Assembly (NCBI GenBank): GCA_900754175.1
Contig: CAAEBS010000115.1
Span: 1-15,056 of the forward strand
Source: Clostridia bacterium
GTDB lineage: Bacteria; Bacillota; Clostridia; Oscillospirales; CAG-272
Direction: 5' to 3'
DNA length: 15,056 nucleotides
Every line of letters starts with the position of its first letter. Position 1 is the first letter of the stretch. Below the pieces are notes generated by a model that saw only the letters and a list, made by a program, of their open reading frames with translations, was not told where the DNA came from and did no database searches. Made by a program: the position numbers and the translations under genes. Positions 1 to 5,926 of the stretch are shown one piece after another.

Positions 1-2336
1 AAATGCTTGCCTCCGTCTGCCCCACGGCAGGTGCGGCGGCTTCGGCACGGGCGCTTCTGCCGGACGATCGGGAGGACATCGTGCGCCGCCGGCAGGGCTA
101 CACCACCGACGCACGCCGGCTTGCGGATGCCAAGGGGATGCCGCCTTTTGGCGGCGTGACCGACCCGCAGGTGTTGTGCGACCGTGCCATGAAAGGGGCG
201 GTGCTTACCCAGCGGGAGCTGTTGGAGACGGCAAATCTTCTGCGTGCCTCCCGTTCGCTTCTTGACTATATCCGGACCAACCGCACCTTTGAGACCTCGC
301 TGGACGAGATCTTCGAGCGGCTGTTTCCCAACCGTTCGCTGGAGGACAAAATCACCCGGTCGGTGATCTCGGAGGATATGCTTGCCGATGAAGCAAGCCC
401 CGCTCTTGCGGACATCCGGCGCAAGATCCGTGCCGCCAACGTGCACATCAAGGAAACGCTGTCCGGCTACGTCAGCGGCTCCCATGCAAAATATCTGCAG
501 GAGAATCTGGTGACGTTGCGCAACGGTCGGTATGTGATCCCGGTCAAGGCGGAGTACCGTGGCGAGGTAAAGGGACTGATCCACGATACCTCCGCTTCGG
601 GTGCCACCGTCTTTATCGAACCGATGGCGGTGGTGGACGCCAACAACGAGCTGCGGATACTGGAGGCAAAGGAGGCGCATGAGATCGAACGGATTCTTGC
701 CGCTCTTTCCTCGGATGTGGCGGCGGTGGCGCCCTCTCTTCTGCTGAACTATAAAAATCTGACCGAGCTTGCGTTTGCGTTCGGCTGTGCCGAGCTTTCC
801 CGCCGTATGGACGCACGGGAGCCGGAGCTGAACACCGCCCGGCAGTGCGTGCTCCATGCGGCAAGACACCCGCTTATCGACCCCGGGTGCGTGGTGCCCA
901 TTTCGCTGACCCTCGGCGTGGATTTTGACACGCTGATTATCACGGGACCCAACACGGGCGGTAAGACCGTGGCGCTGAAAACGCTCGGACTGTTTGCCGC
1001 AATGGCGCAGGCGGGTCTGCACATTCCGGCGGGGGAGGGAAGCTCGCTCTGCCTGTTTGAAAAGATACTGGTTGCCCTTGGGGACGAGCAGAGCATCGAG
1101 CAGTCGCTGTCCACCTTTTCGGCACAGATGATGAACGTCGTTTCGATCGTCCGGGAGCGCAACGAAAGGTCGCTGGTGCTCTTTGACGAGCTTGGCGCCG
1201 GAACCGACCCGATCGAGGGAGCGGCACTGGCGATCGCCGTGATCGAGGACGTCCGCTCTGCCGGCGCTCTCTGCGTGGCGACCACCCACTATGCCGAGCT
1301 GAAAACCTATGCGCTGGACACCGACGGTGTCTGCAACGCTTCCTGCGAATTTGACGTGGATACCCTGCGCCCGACTTACCGCCTGGTGGTGGGACTGCCC
1401 GGAAAGTCCAACGCCTTTGCCATTTCGGAAAAGCTTGGCTTGCCGGACCGTGTCGTTCGCCGGGCACAGGAGTGCGTCAGCGTGGAGAACCGGAGAATGG
1501 AAAAGATTCTCGGCGAGCTGGAGGAGACCCGGATGCGCACCGAGCGGGAGCTGGAGGAAGCCGGGCGGATGCGGAAAGAGGCGGAAACGCTTCTGGCGTC
1601 CGTGAAAAAAGAGTCTGCGGAAAAGCTTGCCGCCGCCGAGCGGGAGCGGGAGCAGGCAAGCCAGAAGGCAAGGGCAATGGTGGAAAGCGCCCGGGCTTCC
1701 AGCGAATTCATTTTCGATCAGTTGGAAAAGGTCCGCCGGGAGCGGGAATCCGAACGGCTCGGCGAGGAACTGGATCGGGCACGCAAGGAGATCCGGGACC
1801 AGTTGCGCTCCCAGAGCGACCGCTTTGACCCCGTGGAGGTGCGCCGCCGGGCGGAGGGCTACGTCCTGCCCCGTGCGCTTCACCGGGGAGACGAGGTGGT
1901 GATCGTCAGCCTTGGCAAAAAGGCGGTGCTGACAGAGGAGCCGGACCGCAGCGGAAAGGTGACCGTGCAGGCGGGTATCATCAAGACCAAGGTGCCGTTG
2001 TCCGACCTTCAGCTTGCCGAGGAGGAAAGCGGCGTCCGGAGCGGCGGAAAAAAGAAAAGCGTGGGCGAATACCGCATGACGGTCAGCCGGGATTTCCGGG
2101 ATGAGATTGATTTGCGGGGCAGAAACGGCGACGAGGCGTGGAGTATGGTGGACAAATACTTCGACGAGGCGGAGATCGCAGGCTTTCATACCGTCCGGCT
2201 GATCCACGGAAAGGGAACCGGTGCGCTGAAAAATGCGCTCTGGCGCTACCTCAAAGGGGATAAGCGGGTTGCCGGATTCCGCATCGGACAGTACGGCGAG
2301 GGCGACGGCGGCGTTACCATCGTGGAGCTGAAGTGA
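1..2336 (+). CDS. mutS2: MutS2 family ATPase/Smr endonuclease (5' end outside window)
   Basis: MutS2 is a MutS-like ATPase with a C-terminal Smr nuclease domain. In Firmicutes it has been linked to suppressing recombination and, more recently, to rescue of collided ribosomes. Numbering from the ATG at base 3: Walker A GPNTGGKT at 315-322, Walker B aspartate-glutamate in LVLFDELGAGTDP at 395-396, a charged coiled coil at about 488-610, a small beta (KOW-like) segment at about 624-668, and an Smr domain from about 700 with DLRG at 703-706 and HGKGTG at 735-740. The protein ends in VTIVELK, as in Bacillus. The ATG at base 3 is probably not the start: MLASVCPTAGAAASARAL matches a stretch that begins about 16 residues into Bacillus MutS2, so the true start should lie roughly 45-50 bases upstream. 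All catalytic motifs are intact. Confidence 0.96.
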   Translation, partial: MLASVCPTAGAAASARALLPDDREDIVRRRQGYTTDARRLADAKGMPPFGGVTDPQVLCDRAMKGAVLTQRELLETANLLRASRSLLDYIRTNRTFETSLDEIFERLFPNRSLEDKITRSVISEDMLADEASPALADIRRKIRAANVHIKETLSGYVSGSHAKYLQENLVTLRNGRYVIPVKAEYRGEVKGLIHDTSASGATVFIEPMAVVDANNELRILEAKEAHEIERILAALSSDVAAVAPSLLLNYKNLTELAFAFGCAELSRRMDAREPELNTARQCVLHAARHPLIDPGCVVPISLTLGVDFDTLIITGPNTGGKTVALKTLGLFAAMAQAGLHIPAGEGSSLCLFEKILVALGDEQSIEQSLSTFSAQMMNVVSIVRERNERSLVLFDELGAGTDPIEGAALAIAVIEDVRSAGALCVATTHYAELKTYALDTDGVCNASCEFDVDTLRPTYRLVVGLPGKSNAFAISEKLGLPDRVVRRAQECVSVENRRMEKILGELEETRMRTERELEEAGRMRKEAETLLASVKKESAEKLAAAEREREQASQKARAMVESARASSEFIFDQLEKVRRERESERLGEELDRARKEIRDQLRSQSDRFDPVEVRRRAEGYVLPRALHRGDEVVIVSLGKKAVLTEEPDRSGKVTVQAGIIKTKVPLSDLQLAEEESGVRSGGKKKSVGEYRMTVSRDFRDEIDLRGRNGDEAWSMVDKYFDEAEIAGFHTVRLIHGKGTGALKNALWRYLKGDKRVAGFRIGQYGEGDGGVTIVELK

Positions 2337-2389
2337 TCGTGTGACGCAAATTTGCCAATAAAATTGCGGATTTTGTCGTCACGCTTTAT

Positions 2390-2414
2390 GCAACCTCATG
2401 TTTTGTTGCGTTTT
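2390..2414 (+). terminator. weak candidate terminator after mutS2
   Basis: GCAAC at 2390-2394 can pair with GTTGC at 2405-2409, followed by GTTTTG. The stem is short and the loop is AT-rich, so this is only a weak intrinsic terminator. A longer alternative pairs GTGACG (2341-2346) with CGTCAC (2377-2382). No better terminator was seen before the prs promoter. Confidence 0.25.
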
Positions 2415-2437
2415 GTCACGGATTTTTCGGAAATTGC

Positions 2438-2466
2438 TTGGCAAACCGCAAAAAGTATGATATAAT
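2438..2466 (+). promoter_or_regulatory. sigma-A promoter of the PRPP synthetase gene
   Basis: The -35 box TTGGCA (2438-2443, 5/6) is separated by 17 bp from a perfect -10 box TATAAT (2461-2466). A TG at 2458-2459 gives an extended -10. Transcription should begin near 2473, about 68 bases before the chosen ATG. Confidence 0.85.
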
Positions 2467-2540
2467 AAAGATGAAAGTGTGTTGTCAGCGTGAAGACGCA
2501 CACAACGGAAAATAAAATATGCGGAGGAAGTTTAGGGCTT

Positions 2541-3686
2541 ATGAAAGAATCACAGTATGCAGAGCTGAGTGTGATCGGGATGAAAGGGTGCGAGCAGTTT
2601 GCCGCACAGGTGGACTACTACCTCAAGGAATGGCGCCGCCACGGCGGTGACGAGTCGTTTCTCGTCAAGGTGGATTGCCCCCGTTTCGGTACGGGTGAGG
2701 CAAAGGGTCTGATCCATCAGTCCCTGCGTGGACACGATCTGTACATTATCTGCGATGTGTTCAACTACGGTGTCACCTACAAGATGTACGGTCAGGAGGT
2801 GCCCATGAGCCCGGACGACCACTATGCGGATCTGAAGCGCATCATTGCCGCCGATGCCGGAAAGGCAAGAAGAATCTCGGTAATTATGCCTATGCTGTAC
2901 GAGGGCAGACAGCACAAGAGATCCAGCCGGGAATCGCTTGACTGTGCGCTGATGCTTCAGGAGCTGGTAAACATGGGCGTTACCAACATCATTACTTTCG
3001 ATGCTCACGACTCCCGTATTCAGAACGCTATCCCGGTTTCCGGGTTTGACGATGTGCGCCCCACCTATCAGATGATCAAGGCGCTTGTCCGGACGGTTCC
3101 GGATATCGTGCTGGACAAGGATGAGCTGATGATCATTTCCCCCGACGAGGGCGCAATGGCACGGTGTATGTACTTCTCTTCGGTGCTGGGGCTGGATATC
3201 GGTATGTTCTATAAGCGCCGCAATTACTCGGTGGTGGTCAACGGAAGAAACCCGATCGAGGCGCACGAGTATCTGGGTAAGGACCTGACAGGCAAGGACG
3301 TTATCATCGTGGACGACATGATCTCCTCCGGCGAATCGCTGATCGACGTGGCGCTTCAGCTCAAGGAAAAGGGCGCCAAGCGTATCTTTGCCTTTGCTAC
3401 TTTCGGTCTGTTCACCGACGGACTTGATAAATTTGATAAGGCGTATGCCGACGGCGTGCTGAACCGTGTGTTCACCACCAACCTCGTATACCGCCGTCCT
3501 GACCTGCTGGAGCGTGAGTGGTACGTAGAGGTCAATATGTGCAAATACGTTTCCTACATCATCGACACCCTCAACCATGACGATACCATCAGCGAGCTTC
3601 TCAATCCTGTCAAGCGGATCCACAACCTGGTGGAAAAGCACAAGAGCGAGCAGGCGGCACAGATGAAGATTGCTTTTGACAAATAA
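2541..3686 (+). CDS. prs: ribose-phosphate pyrophosphokinase (PRPP synthetase), long Clostridia-type
   Basis: The predicted enzyme transfers pyrophosphate from ATP to ribose 5-phosphate to make PRPP for purine, pyrimidine, His, Trp and NAD synthesis. The ATG at 2541 is chosen because GGAGGAAG (2523-2530) sits 10 bases upstream. An in-frame GTG at 2490 lacks a ribosome site and lies just after the predicted transcription start. The product is 381 residues, against about 315 for the classical Bacillus enzyme. Visible motifs are a FDAHDSRIQ segment near 153-161 (counterpart of the classical DLHA..QIQ region), KRR at 225-227, and a PRPP-binding loop VIIVDDMISSGES at 254-266 with Asp258-Asp259. 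The C-terminal tail (about 335-381) is extra. The family call is firm; that it makes PRPP in vivo is inferred from the motifs. It is a single-gene unit with its own promoter and terminator. Confidence 0.9.
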   Translation: MKESQYAELSVIGMKGCEQFAAQVDYYLKEWRRHGGDESFLVKVDCPRFGTGEAKGLIHQSLRGHDLYIICDVFNYGVTYKMYGQEVPMSPDDHYADLKRIIAADAGKARRISVIMPMLYEGRQHKRSSRESLDCALMLQELVNMGVTNIITFDAHDSRIQNAIPVSGFDDVRPTYQMIKALVRTVPDIVLDKDELMIISPDEGAMARCMYFSSVLGLDIGMFYKRRNYSVVVNGRNPIEAHEYLGKDLTGKDVIIVDDMISSGESLIDVALQLKEKGAKRIFAFATFGLFTDGLDKFDKAYADGVLNRVFTTNLVYRRPDLLEREWYVEVNMCKYVSYIIDTLNHDDTISELLNPVKRIHNLVEKHKSEQAAQMKIAFDK

Positions 3687-3698
3687 TCGAATAAGAGA

Positions 3699-3739
3699 AA
3701 AAACAGCGGATCCTGCATCATGCAGGGTCCGCTGTTTTT
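3699..3739 (+). terminator. intrinsic terminator of prs
   Basis: The left arm (3699-3717) and right arm (3721-3739) form a 19-bp stem with one G-T wobble and a three-base TCA loop. The right arm ends in five T. The A-rich left end would let it also stop minus-strand transcription. It begins 12 bases after the prs stop codon. Confidence 0.93.
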
Positions 3740-4103
3740 CGTGGAGTGTATTTGATTTTCGTAAATTCGCTATATTCGCTTTTTCTCTTTTGTTCCCTCA
3801 TAGGTACATGATTTTGTGATGAACCAAATAATATCCGTCTTTCGTTGAACTTTGACATGATGACTATTGAGATTCCAATAATTCGTTGCATAAATCCGGT
3901 TATCGGGTCAATAAAAAAGCGAGGCAGACGTCGTTAGTTTGCCTCGCTTTGGACTATTATTTTCCACAAAATCGTCTAAAAATCAATTTGCAAAGCCCCA
4001 TTTTAGGTTTACAAATGCAACAGCACATATCTCCAATAATCGTTTTTGTTCGTTTATCTTATTTGAAGTGTTATAAATGCACTGATTCACAGTGAGGCAA
4101 AAG
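3740..4103. other. gene-free AT-rich stretch
   Basis: No credible gene was seen in these 364 bases. The only notable open frame (3886-4095, plus) has no ribosome site and runs through a strong hairpin, so it is not called. The stretch marks the left edge of an AT-rich segment that contrasts with the GC-rich prs gene. It holds the minus-strand terminator listed separately. Confidence 0.7.
3913..3950 (-). terminator. intrinsic terminator of the minus-strand lipoprotein operon
   Basis: AAAGCGAGGCA (3916-3926) pairs perfectly with TGCCTCGCTTT (3940-3950), and three further pairs close a 7-base loop. Read on the minus strand the stem is followed by six T (complement of 3913-3918), giving a standard intrinsic terminator about 150 bases beyond the lipoprotein stop codon. 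Confidence 0.88.
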
Positions 4104-4856
4104 TTAAATTTGACAATCAACAATTTCTAGTGTATAAGATTCATTTTTAGATAAACGACTAATTTCACATATGCCTATCCCATAGTATCCTTTTTCTCCA
4201 AATTGTTGAGTAACAACTAATCCATCAATGTCAACATTCGTTACATCTATGATATTACCATTAGAGTCTCTCAAAACAACAGTAAATTCTACATGCCGTT
4301 TTCCATAAGCGCCATTATCATCATATGTTTTTGAACCATAAAAAAAGGCAATTAAATAATCATCTTGTAATCCTCGTATTTCTTGTATTTCAAAATTAAC
4401 TTTGGATATTTGACATTTGCTGATACAAGAAGATCCGCTTCTATAACTTAATGTTTTTGGAAAAGTGCCCAGAATAGAAATATTATACTTAAATTGTCCA
4501 CATTCTTTGCATACGCCATCAGAAGCATATGAATGACCTAAAGCTTGCACAGATTCTTGTTTAGATTCGTTACAATTAATGCATATGTATGTAGCAATTC
4601 CTGCCTCTGTGCAAGTTGCGGTTGAGCTTGTTTCTCCCCAATTGTGTCCTTTTGCAGAAGAAGATTCAGTTTTTATTTTACCACAATTTTTGCATTCATA
4701 TGTTTTAATTCCATCATTTTTGCAAGTTGCAGTGTCAGAAATAAAATTCCATGAATGATTACATTTTTCGGATTTTTCAGCGCAACCTGCCAGAAAGAGT
4801 GTGAAACAAAAAGCCAGCAGAATTGCAAAGGTAAGAATTTTAACCGATAATTTCAT
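4104..4856 (-). CDS. predicted lipoprotein with CxxC repeats
   Basis: This is a 250-residue secreted lipoprotein of unknown function. A basic and hydrophobic signal (1-24) ends in the lipobox LAGC, with Cys25 as the lipidation site. Residues about 33-121 hold imperfect repeats. Each has an ATC step, a Gly-x-x-Thr-Tyr core and a CxxC pair (CKNC, CINC, CKEC), separated by GHNW or GHSY. Such Cys/His repeats are frequent in surface proteins of gut Clostridia, and the spacing suggests metal binding or disulphides. The last 125 residues look beta-rich and may form an Ig-like sandwich. The start is supported by GGAGGG (4866-4871), 9 bases upstream. It follows the 60-residue gene by 34 bases and shares its promoter. 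Its low GC contrasts with the flanking genes. Confidence 0.82.
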   Translation of the reverse strand: MKLSVKILTFAILLAFCFTLFLAGCAEKSEKCNHSWNFISDTATCKNDGIKTYECKNCGKIKTESSSAKGHNWGETSSTATCTEAGIATYICINCNESKQESVQALGHSYASDGVCKECGQFKYNISILGTFPKTLSYRSGSSCISKCQISKVNFEIQEIRGLQDDYLIAFFYGSKTYDDNGAYGKRHVEFTVVLRDSNGNIIDVTNVDIDGLVVTQQFGEKGYYGIGICEISRLSKNESYTLEIVDCQI

Positions 4857-4890
4857 TTAACAATACCCTCCGATTTTAACAAATCAAACT

Positions 4891-5073
4891 TTATTTTTTC
4901 GATTGATTGAAATATCTGCACCCCTCGGGGCAATTCGGGTTCCAACTGTCACAAACTTCTGAAATCCTCACTTTGGTTATAGGATGCGTCATGGAATGGA
5001 TATTCACATTGCTTTTTTCATTTCTACAGTAAACCTGCTCGTCTTTTACGACCAATTTGATTGAGTGTTTCAT
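4891..5073 (-). CDS. small Cys-containing protein, 60 residues, unknown function
   Basis: I do not recognise this protein. It has 60 residues, no signal peptide and no membrane segment, and is therefore probably cytoplasmic. Cysteines lie at 16, 41, 48 and 52. The last three form CDSWNPNCPEGC, which could bind a metal. Coding status rests on a strong AGGAGGT ribosome site (5078-5084) close before the ATG, a perfect consensus promoter upstream, and placement as first gene of an operon with the lipoprotein. The product is too short to exclude a chance frame from composition alone, but translation signals are good. It is likely controlled by the divergent XRE repressor. Confidence 0.68.
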   Translation of the reverse strand: MKHSIKLVVKDEQVYCRNEKSNVNIHSMTHPITKVRISEVCDSWNPNCPEGCRYFNQSKK

Positions 5074-5125
5074 TTTTACCTCCTGTTTTTTGAATAAGAT
5101 TAGATTCCTTATGAAATCCTAATTC

Positions 5126-5154
5126 ATTATAACACCGTTTGGTGTTAATGTCAA
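5126..5154 (-). promoter_or_regulatory. perfect consensus promoter of the small protein-lipoprotein operon
   Basis: On the minus strand a perfect TTGACA (5149-5154) and a perfect TATAAT (5126-5131) are separated by exactly 17 bp. The spacer and the -35 box are covered by the two palindromes at 5131-5168. Such a full-consensus promoter would be very strong unless repressed. An imperfect hairpin (5099-5123) lies around the start of the transcript. Confidence 0.88.
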
Positions 5155-5168
5155 CACCTTTTGGTGTT
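5131..5168. promoter_or_regulatory. tandem 16-bp palindromic operators, likely XRE binding sites
   Basis: Two palindromes with identical arms, AACACC-GTTT-GGTGTT (5131-5146) and AACACC-TTTT-GGTGTT (5153-5168), lie 22 bp apart centre to centre, about two helical turns. This places them on the same face of the DNA. The first fills the spacer of the minus promoter and the second overlaps its -35 and the region upstream of the XRE gene. That the adjacent XRE protein binds them is inferred from position and symmetry. Confidence 0.82.
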
Positions 5169-5189
5169 TTTTATGTAAAATAATATAAA
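5161..5189 (+). promoter_or_regulatory. candidate promoter of the XRE regulator gene
   Basis: TTGGTG (5161-5166, 3/6) and TATAAA (5184-5189, 5/6) are spaced by 17 bp. The second palindrome overlaps this -35, which would allow autoregulation. The predicted start would sit almost at the ribosome site, so an alternative -10, TAAAAT (5176-5181), is possible. Confidence 0.45.
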
Positions 5190-5208
5190 AATATCAGGAG
5201 GTCACCAT

Positions 5209-5427
5209 ATGATTTACGGACGGATAAAAGACCTGCGAGAGGATCACGATAAAACACAGGCACAGGTTGCTGCCGACATTGGTCTTTATACAACAACTTA
5301 TCAGCGCTATGAACGTGGCGAACGGGAAATTCCACTTGATATTGCCGTCTGTCTTGCCAAATATTACAATGTCTCTTTGGATTACCTTGCGGGATTGATT
5401 CCGAATCCTCGCACGTTGTTTGATTAA
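5209..5427 (+). CDS. XRE-family helix-turn-helix transcriptional regulator
   Basis: This is a 72-residue protein that is almost only a DNA-binding domain of the XRE/HTH_3 (Cro/C1) type. The signature TQAQVAADIG (16-25) is the first half of the helix-turn-helix, and TTTYQRYERG (28-37) is the recognition helix with the usual closing YERG. A further two helices (about 42-62, IPLDIAVCLAKYYNVSLDYLAG) complete the fold. No ligand or oligomerisation domain is attached, as in small phage-type repressors. The ATG is preceded by AGGAGGT (5196-5202) at 6 bases. It is divergent from the 60-residue protein gene, with two palindromes between. It most likely represses that operon and perhaps itself; the inducing signal is unknown. 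Confidence 0.9.
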   Translation: MIYGRIKDLREDHDKTQAQVAADIGLYTTTYQRYERGEREIPLDIAVCLAKYYNVSLDYLAGLIPNPRTLFD

Positions 5428-5470
5428 GTATTTATAAATTCGTAAAAGCATATAGGTGTGATAAAGAAAA

Positions 5471-5510
5471 ATCGAGTGCTCATAACTTAAATTTGTTATG
5501 AACACTCGAT
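5471..5510. terminator. hairpin terminator after the XRE gene
   Basis: A 16-base left arm (5471-5486) pairs with 5495-5510 with one mismatch and an 8-base AT loop. On the plus strand it is followed by ATGTTTTC, a weak T tract. On the minus strand the run TTTTTCTTT follows, so it may work better in that direction. It lies 43 bases after the XRE stop codon. Confidence 0.65.
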
Positions 5511-5543
5511 ATGTTTTCTATATACAACATGGATGCTTTCCAA

Positions 5544-5595
5544 GTGAAATATCCGTTACAGCCGGATGTGAAATAACGTGCCGGCGCACATTCAC
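5544..5595. repeat. GTGAAAT hairpin repeat unit
   Basis: GTGAAAT occurs at 5544-5550 and 5568-5574, 24 bases apart, and its complement-like TTCAC closes the segment at 5591-5595. Between them lie small inverted repeats, ATCCG/CGGAT (5551-5555, 5563-5567) and GTGC/GCAC (5578-5581, 5586-5589). From memory, similar hairpin-plus-GTGAAAT strings occur between genes in gut Clostridia. Confidence 0.5.
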
Positions 5596-5611
5596 CCTTA
5601 AAGAGTGGATT

Positions 5612-5651
5612 CCGTAGAAAAAAGCGCCCGTAAGGACGCTTTTTTCTACGG
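5612..5651. terminator. bidirectional intrinsic terminator
   Basis: An 18-base arm (5612-5629) pairs with 5634-5651 with a single mismatch and a GTAA loop. It contains GCG stems flanked by A6 on the left and T6 on the right, so it can stop transcripts from both strands. On the minus strand it is the first strong terminator after the tRNA gene, about 140 bases from its CCA end. Confidence 0.85.
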
Positions 5652-5791
5652 ATTGTTGCACACCCCCGATCATGGGAGCGGCAACTTGCCGCTGGTGGAA
5701 AATCCGGACTTAAATCCAAATCTCACCATCGTGGTATAAAGTCTGGCATCGCACTGCACCTCATTCGAATTTGGGTGCAGGCACTGCCTGC
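5652..5791 (-). other. gene-free tRNA 3' flank with a possible tRNA-end relic
   Basis: No gene is called between the terminator and the tRNA. On the minus strand, positions 5716-5693 read like a tRNA 3' end: GGATTTAAGTCC resembles a T arm and is followed by TTTTCCACCA. The 9-mer GCTGGTGGA occurs both here (5691-5699) and at the true tRNA end (5790-5798), 99 bases apart. A full cloverleaf cannot be folded. Other hairpins are AGCGGC/GCCGCT (5677-5693) and a 7-bp CTGCACC/GGTGCAG stem near 5757-5783. Confidence 0.4.
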
Positions 5792-5867
5792 TGGTGGAGC
5801 ATAGGGGATTCGAACCCCTGACCCCAACACTGCCAGTGTTGTGCGCTCCCAACTGCGCTAATGCCCC
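5792..5867 (-). tRNA. tRNA-Ala, anticodon GGC
   Basis: The 76-base minus-strand sequence folds into a full cloverleaf. It has a 7-bp acceptor stem (GGGGCAT with ATGCTCC), D stem GCGC/GCGC, anticodon stem CAACA/TGTTG with loop CTGGCAG (anticodon GGC), and T stem AGGGG/CCCCT with loop TTCGAAT, ending in an encoded CCA. The third acceptor pair is G3-U70, the hallmark identity element of alanine tRNAs. It reads GCC/GCU codons. It has its own promoter and lies 59 bases beyond the stop codon of the large surface-protein gene, on the same strand. Confidence 0.98.
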
Positions 5868-5892
5868 TTTCGCCGGGAAATCCCGACGAAAG
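5868..5892 (-). other. tRNA 5' leader hairpin
   Basis: CTTTCGTCGGGA (minus strand, 5892-5881) can pair with TCCCGGCGAAAG (5878-5867), with one G-T wobble and a two-base gap. The right arm ends at the first base of the mature tRNA. With a start predicted near 5888, the transcript would keep most but not all of the hairpin. It could influence RNase P access or simply be a chance palindrome. Confidence 0.5.
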
Positions 5893-5894
5893 TT

Positions 5895-5923
5895 ATTATA
5901 CCATGAAAATTACGGTCTGTCAA
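5895..5923 (-). promoter_or_regulatory. perfect consensus promoter of tRNA-Ala
   Basis: On the minus strand TTGACA (5918-5923) and TATAAT (5895-5900) are perfect and separated by 17 bp, with an extended -10 TG. The -35 box begins 3 bases after the stop codon of the large gene, so the tRNA is expressed independently of it. Confidence 0.92.
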
Positions 5924-5926
5924 CCG

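Noticed and set aside
2490..2540. Upstream GTG start adding 17 residues to prs
   Set aside because: No ribosome site and almost at the predicted transcription start; the ATG at 2541 has GGAGGAAG at good spacing.
2550..3641. 363-codon minus-strand frame opposite prs
   Set aside because: His/Val-rich shadow of a recognised enzyme gene; no ribosome site or family resemblance.
3741..3761. Possible att copy matching the tRNA-Ala 3' end (GTGGAG...GATT...CG)
   Set aside because: Only about 12 of 17 positions agree around a short GTGGAG core, too weak for a tRNA attachment-site repeat.
5131..5168. Two palindromes resembling a minimal CRISPR array
   Set aside because: Only two 16-bp copies with a 6-base gap, placed on a promoter and without cas genes; operator sites explain them better.
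5480..5719. 79-codon minus-strand frame
   Set aside because: It consists of translated hairpin and terminator sequence, with no ribosome site.
5670..5852. 60-codon minus-strand frame covering the tRNA 3' half
   Set aside because: Its peptide is just the translated tRNA (GSNPLCSTS type) and flank; a common artefact.
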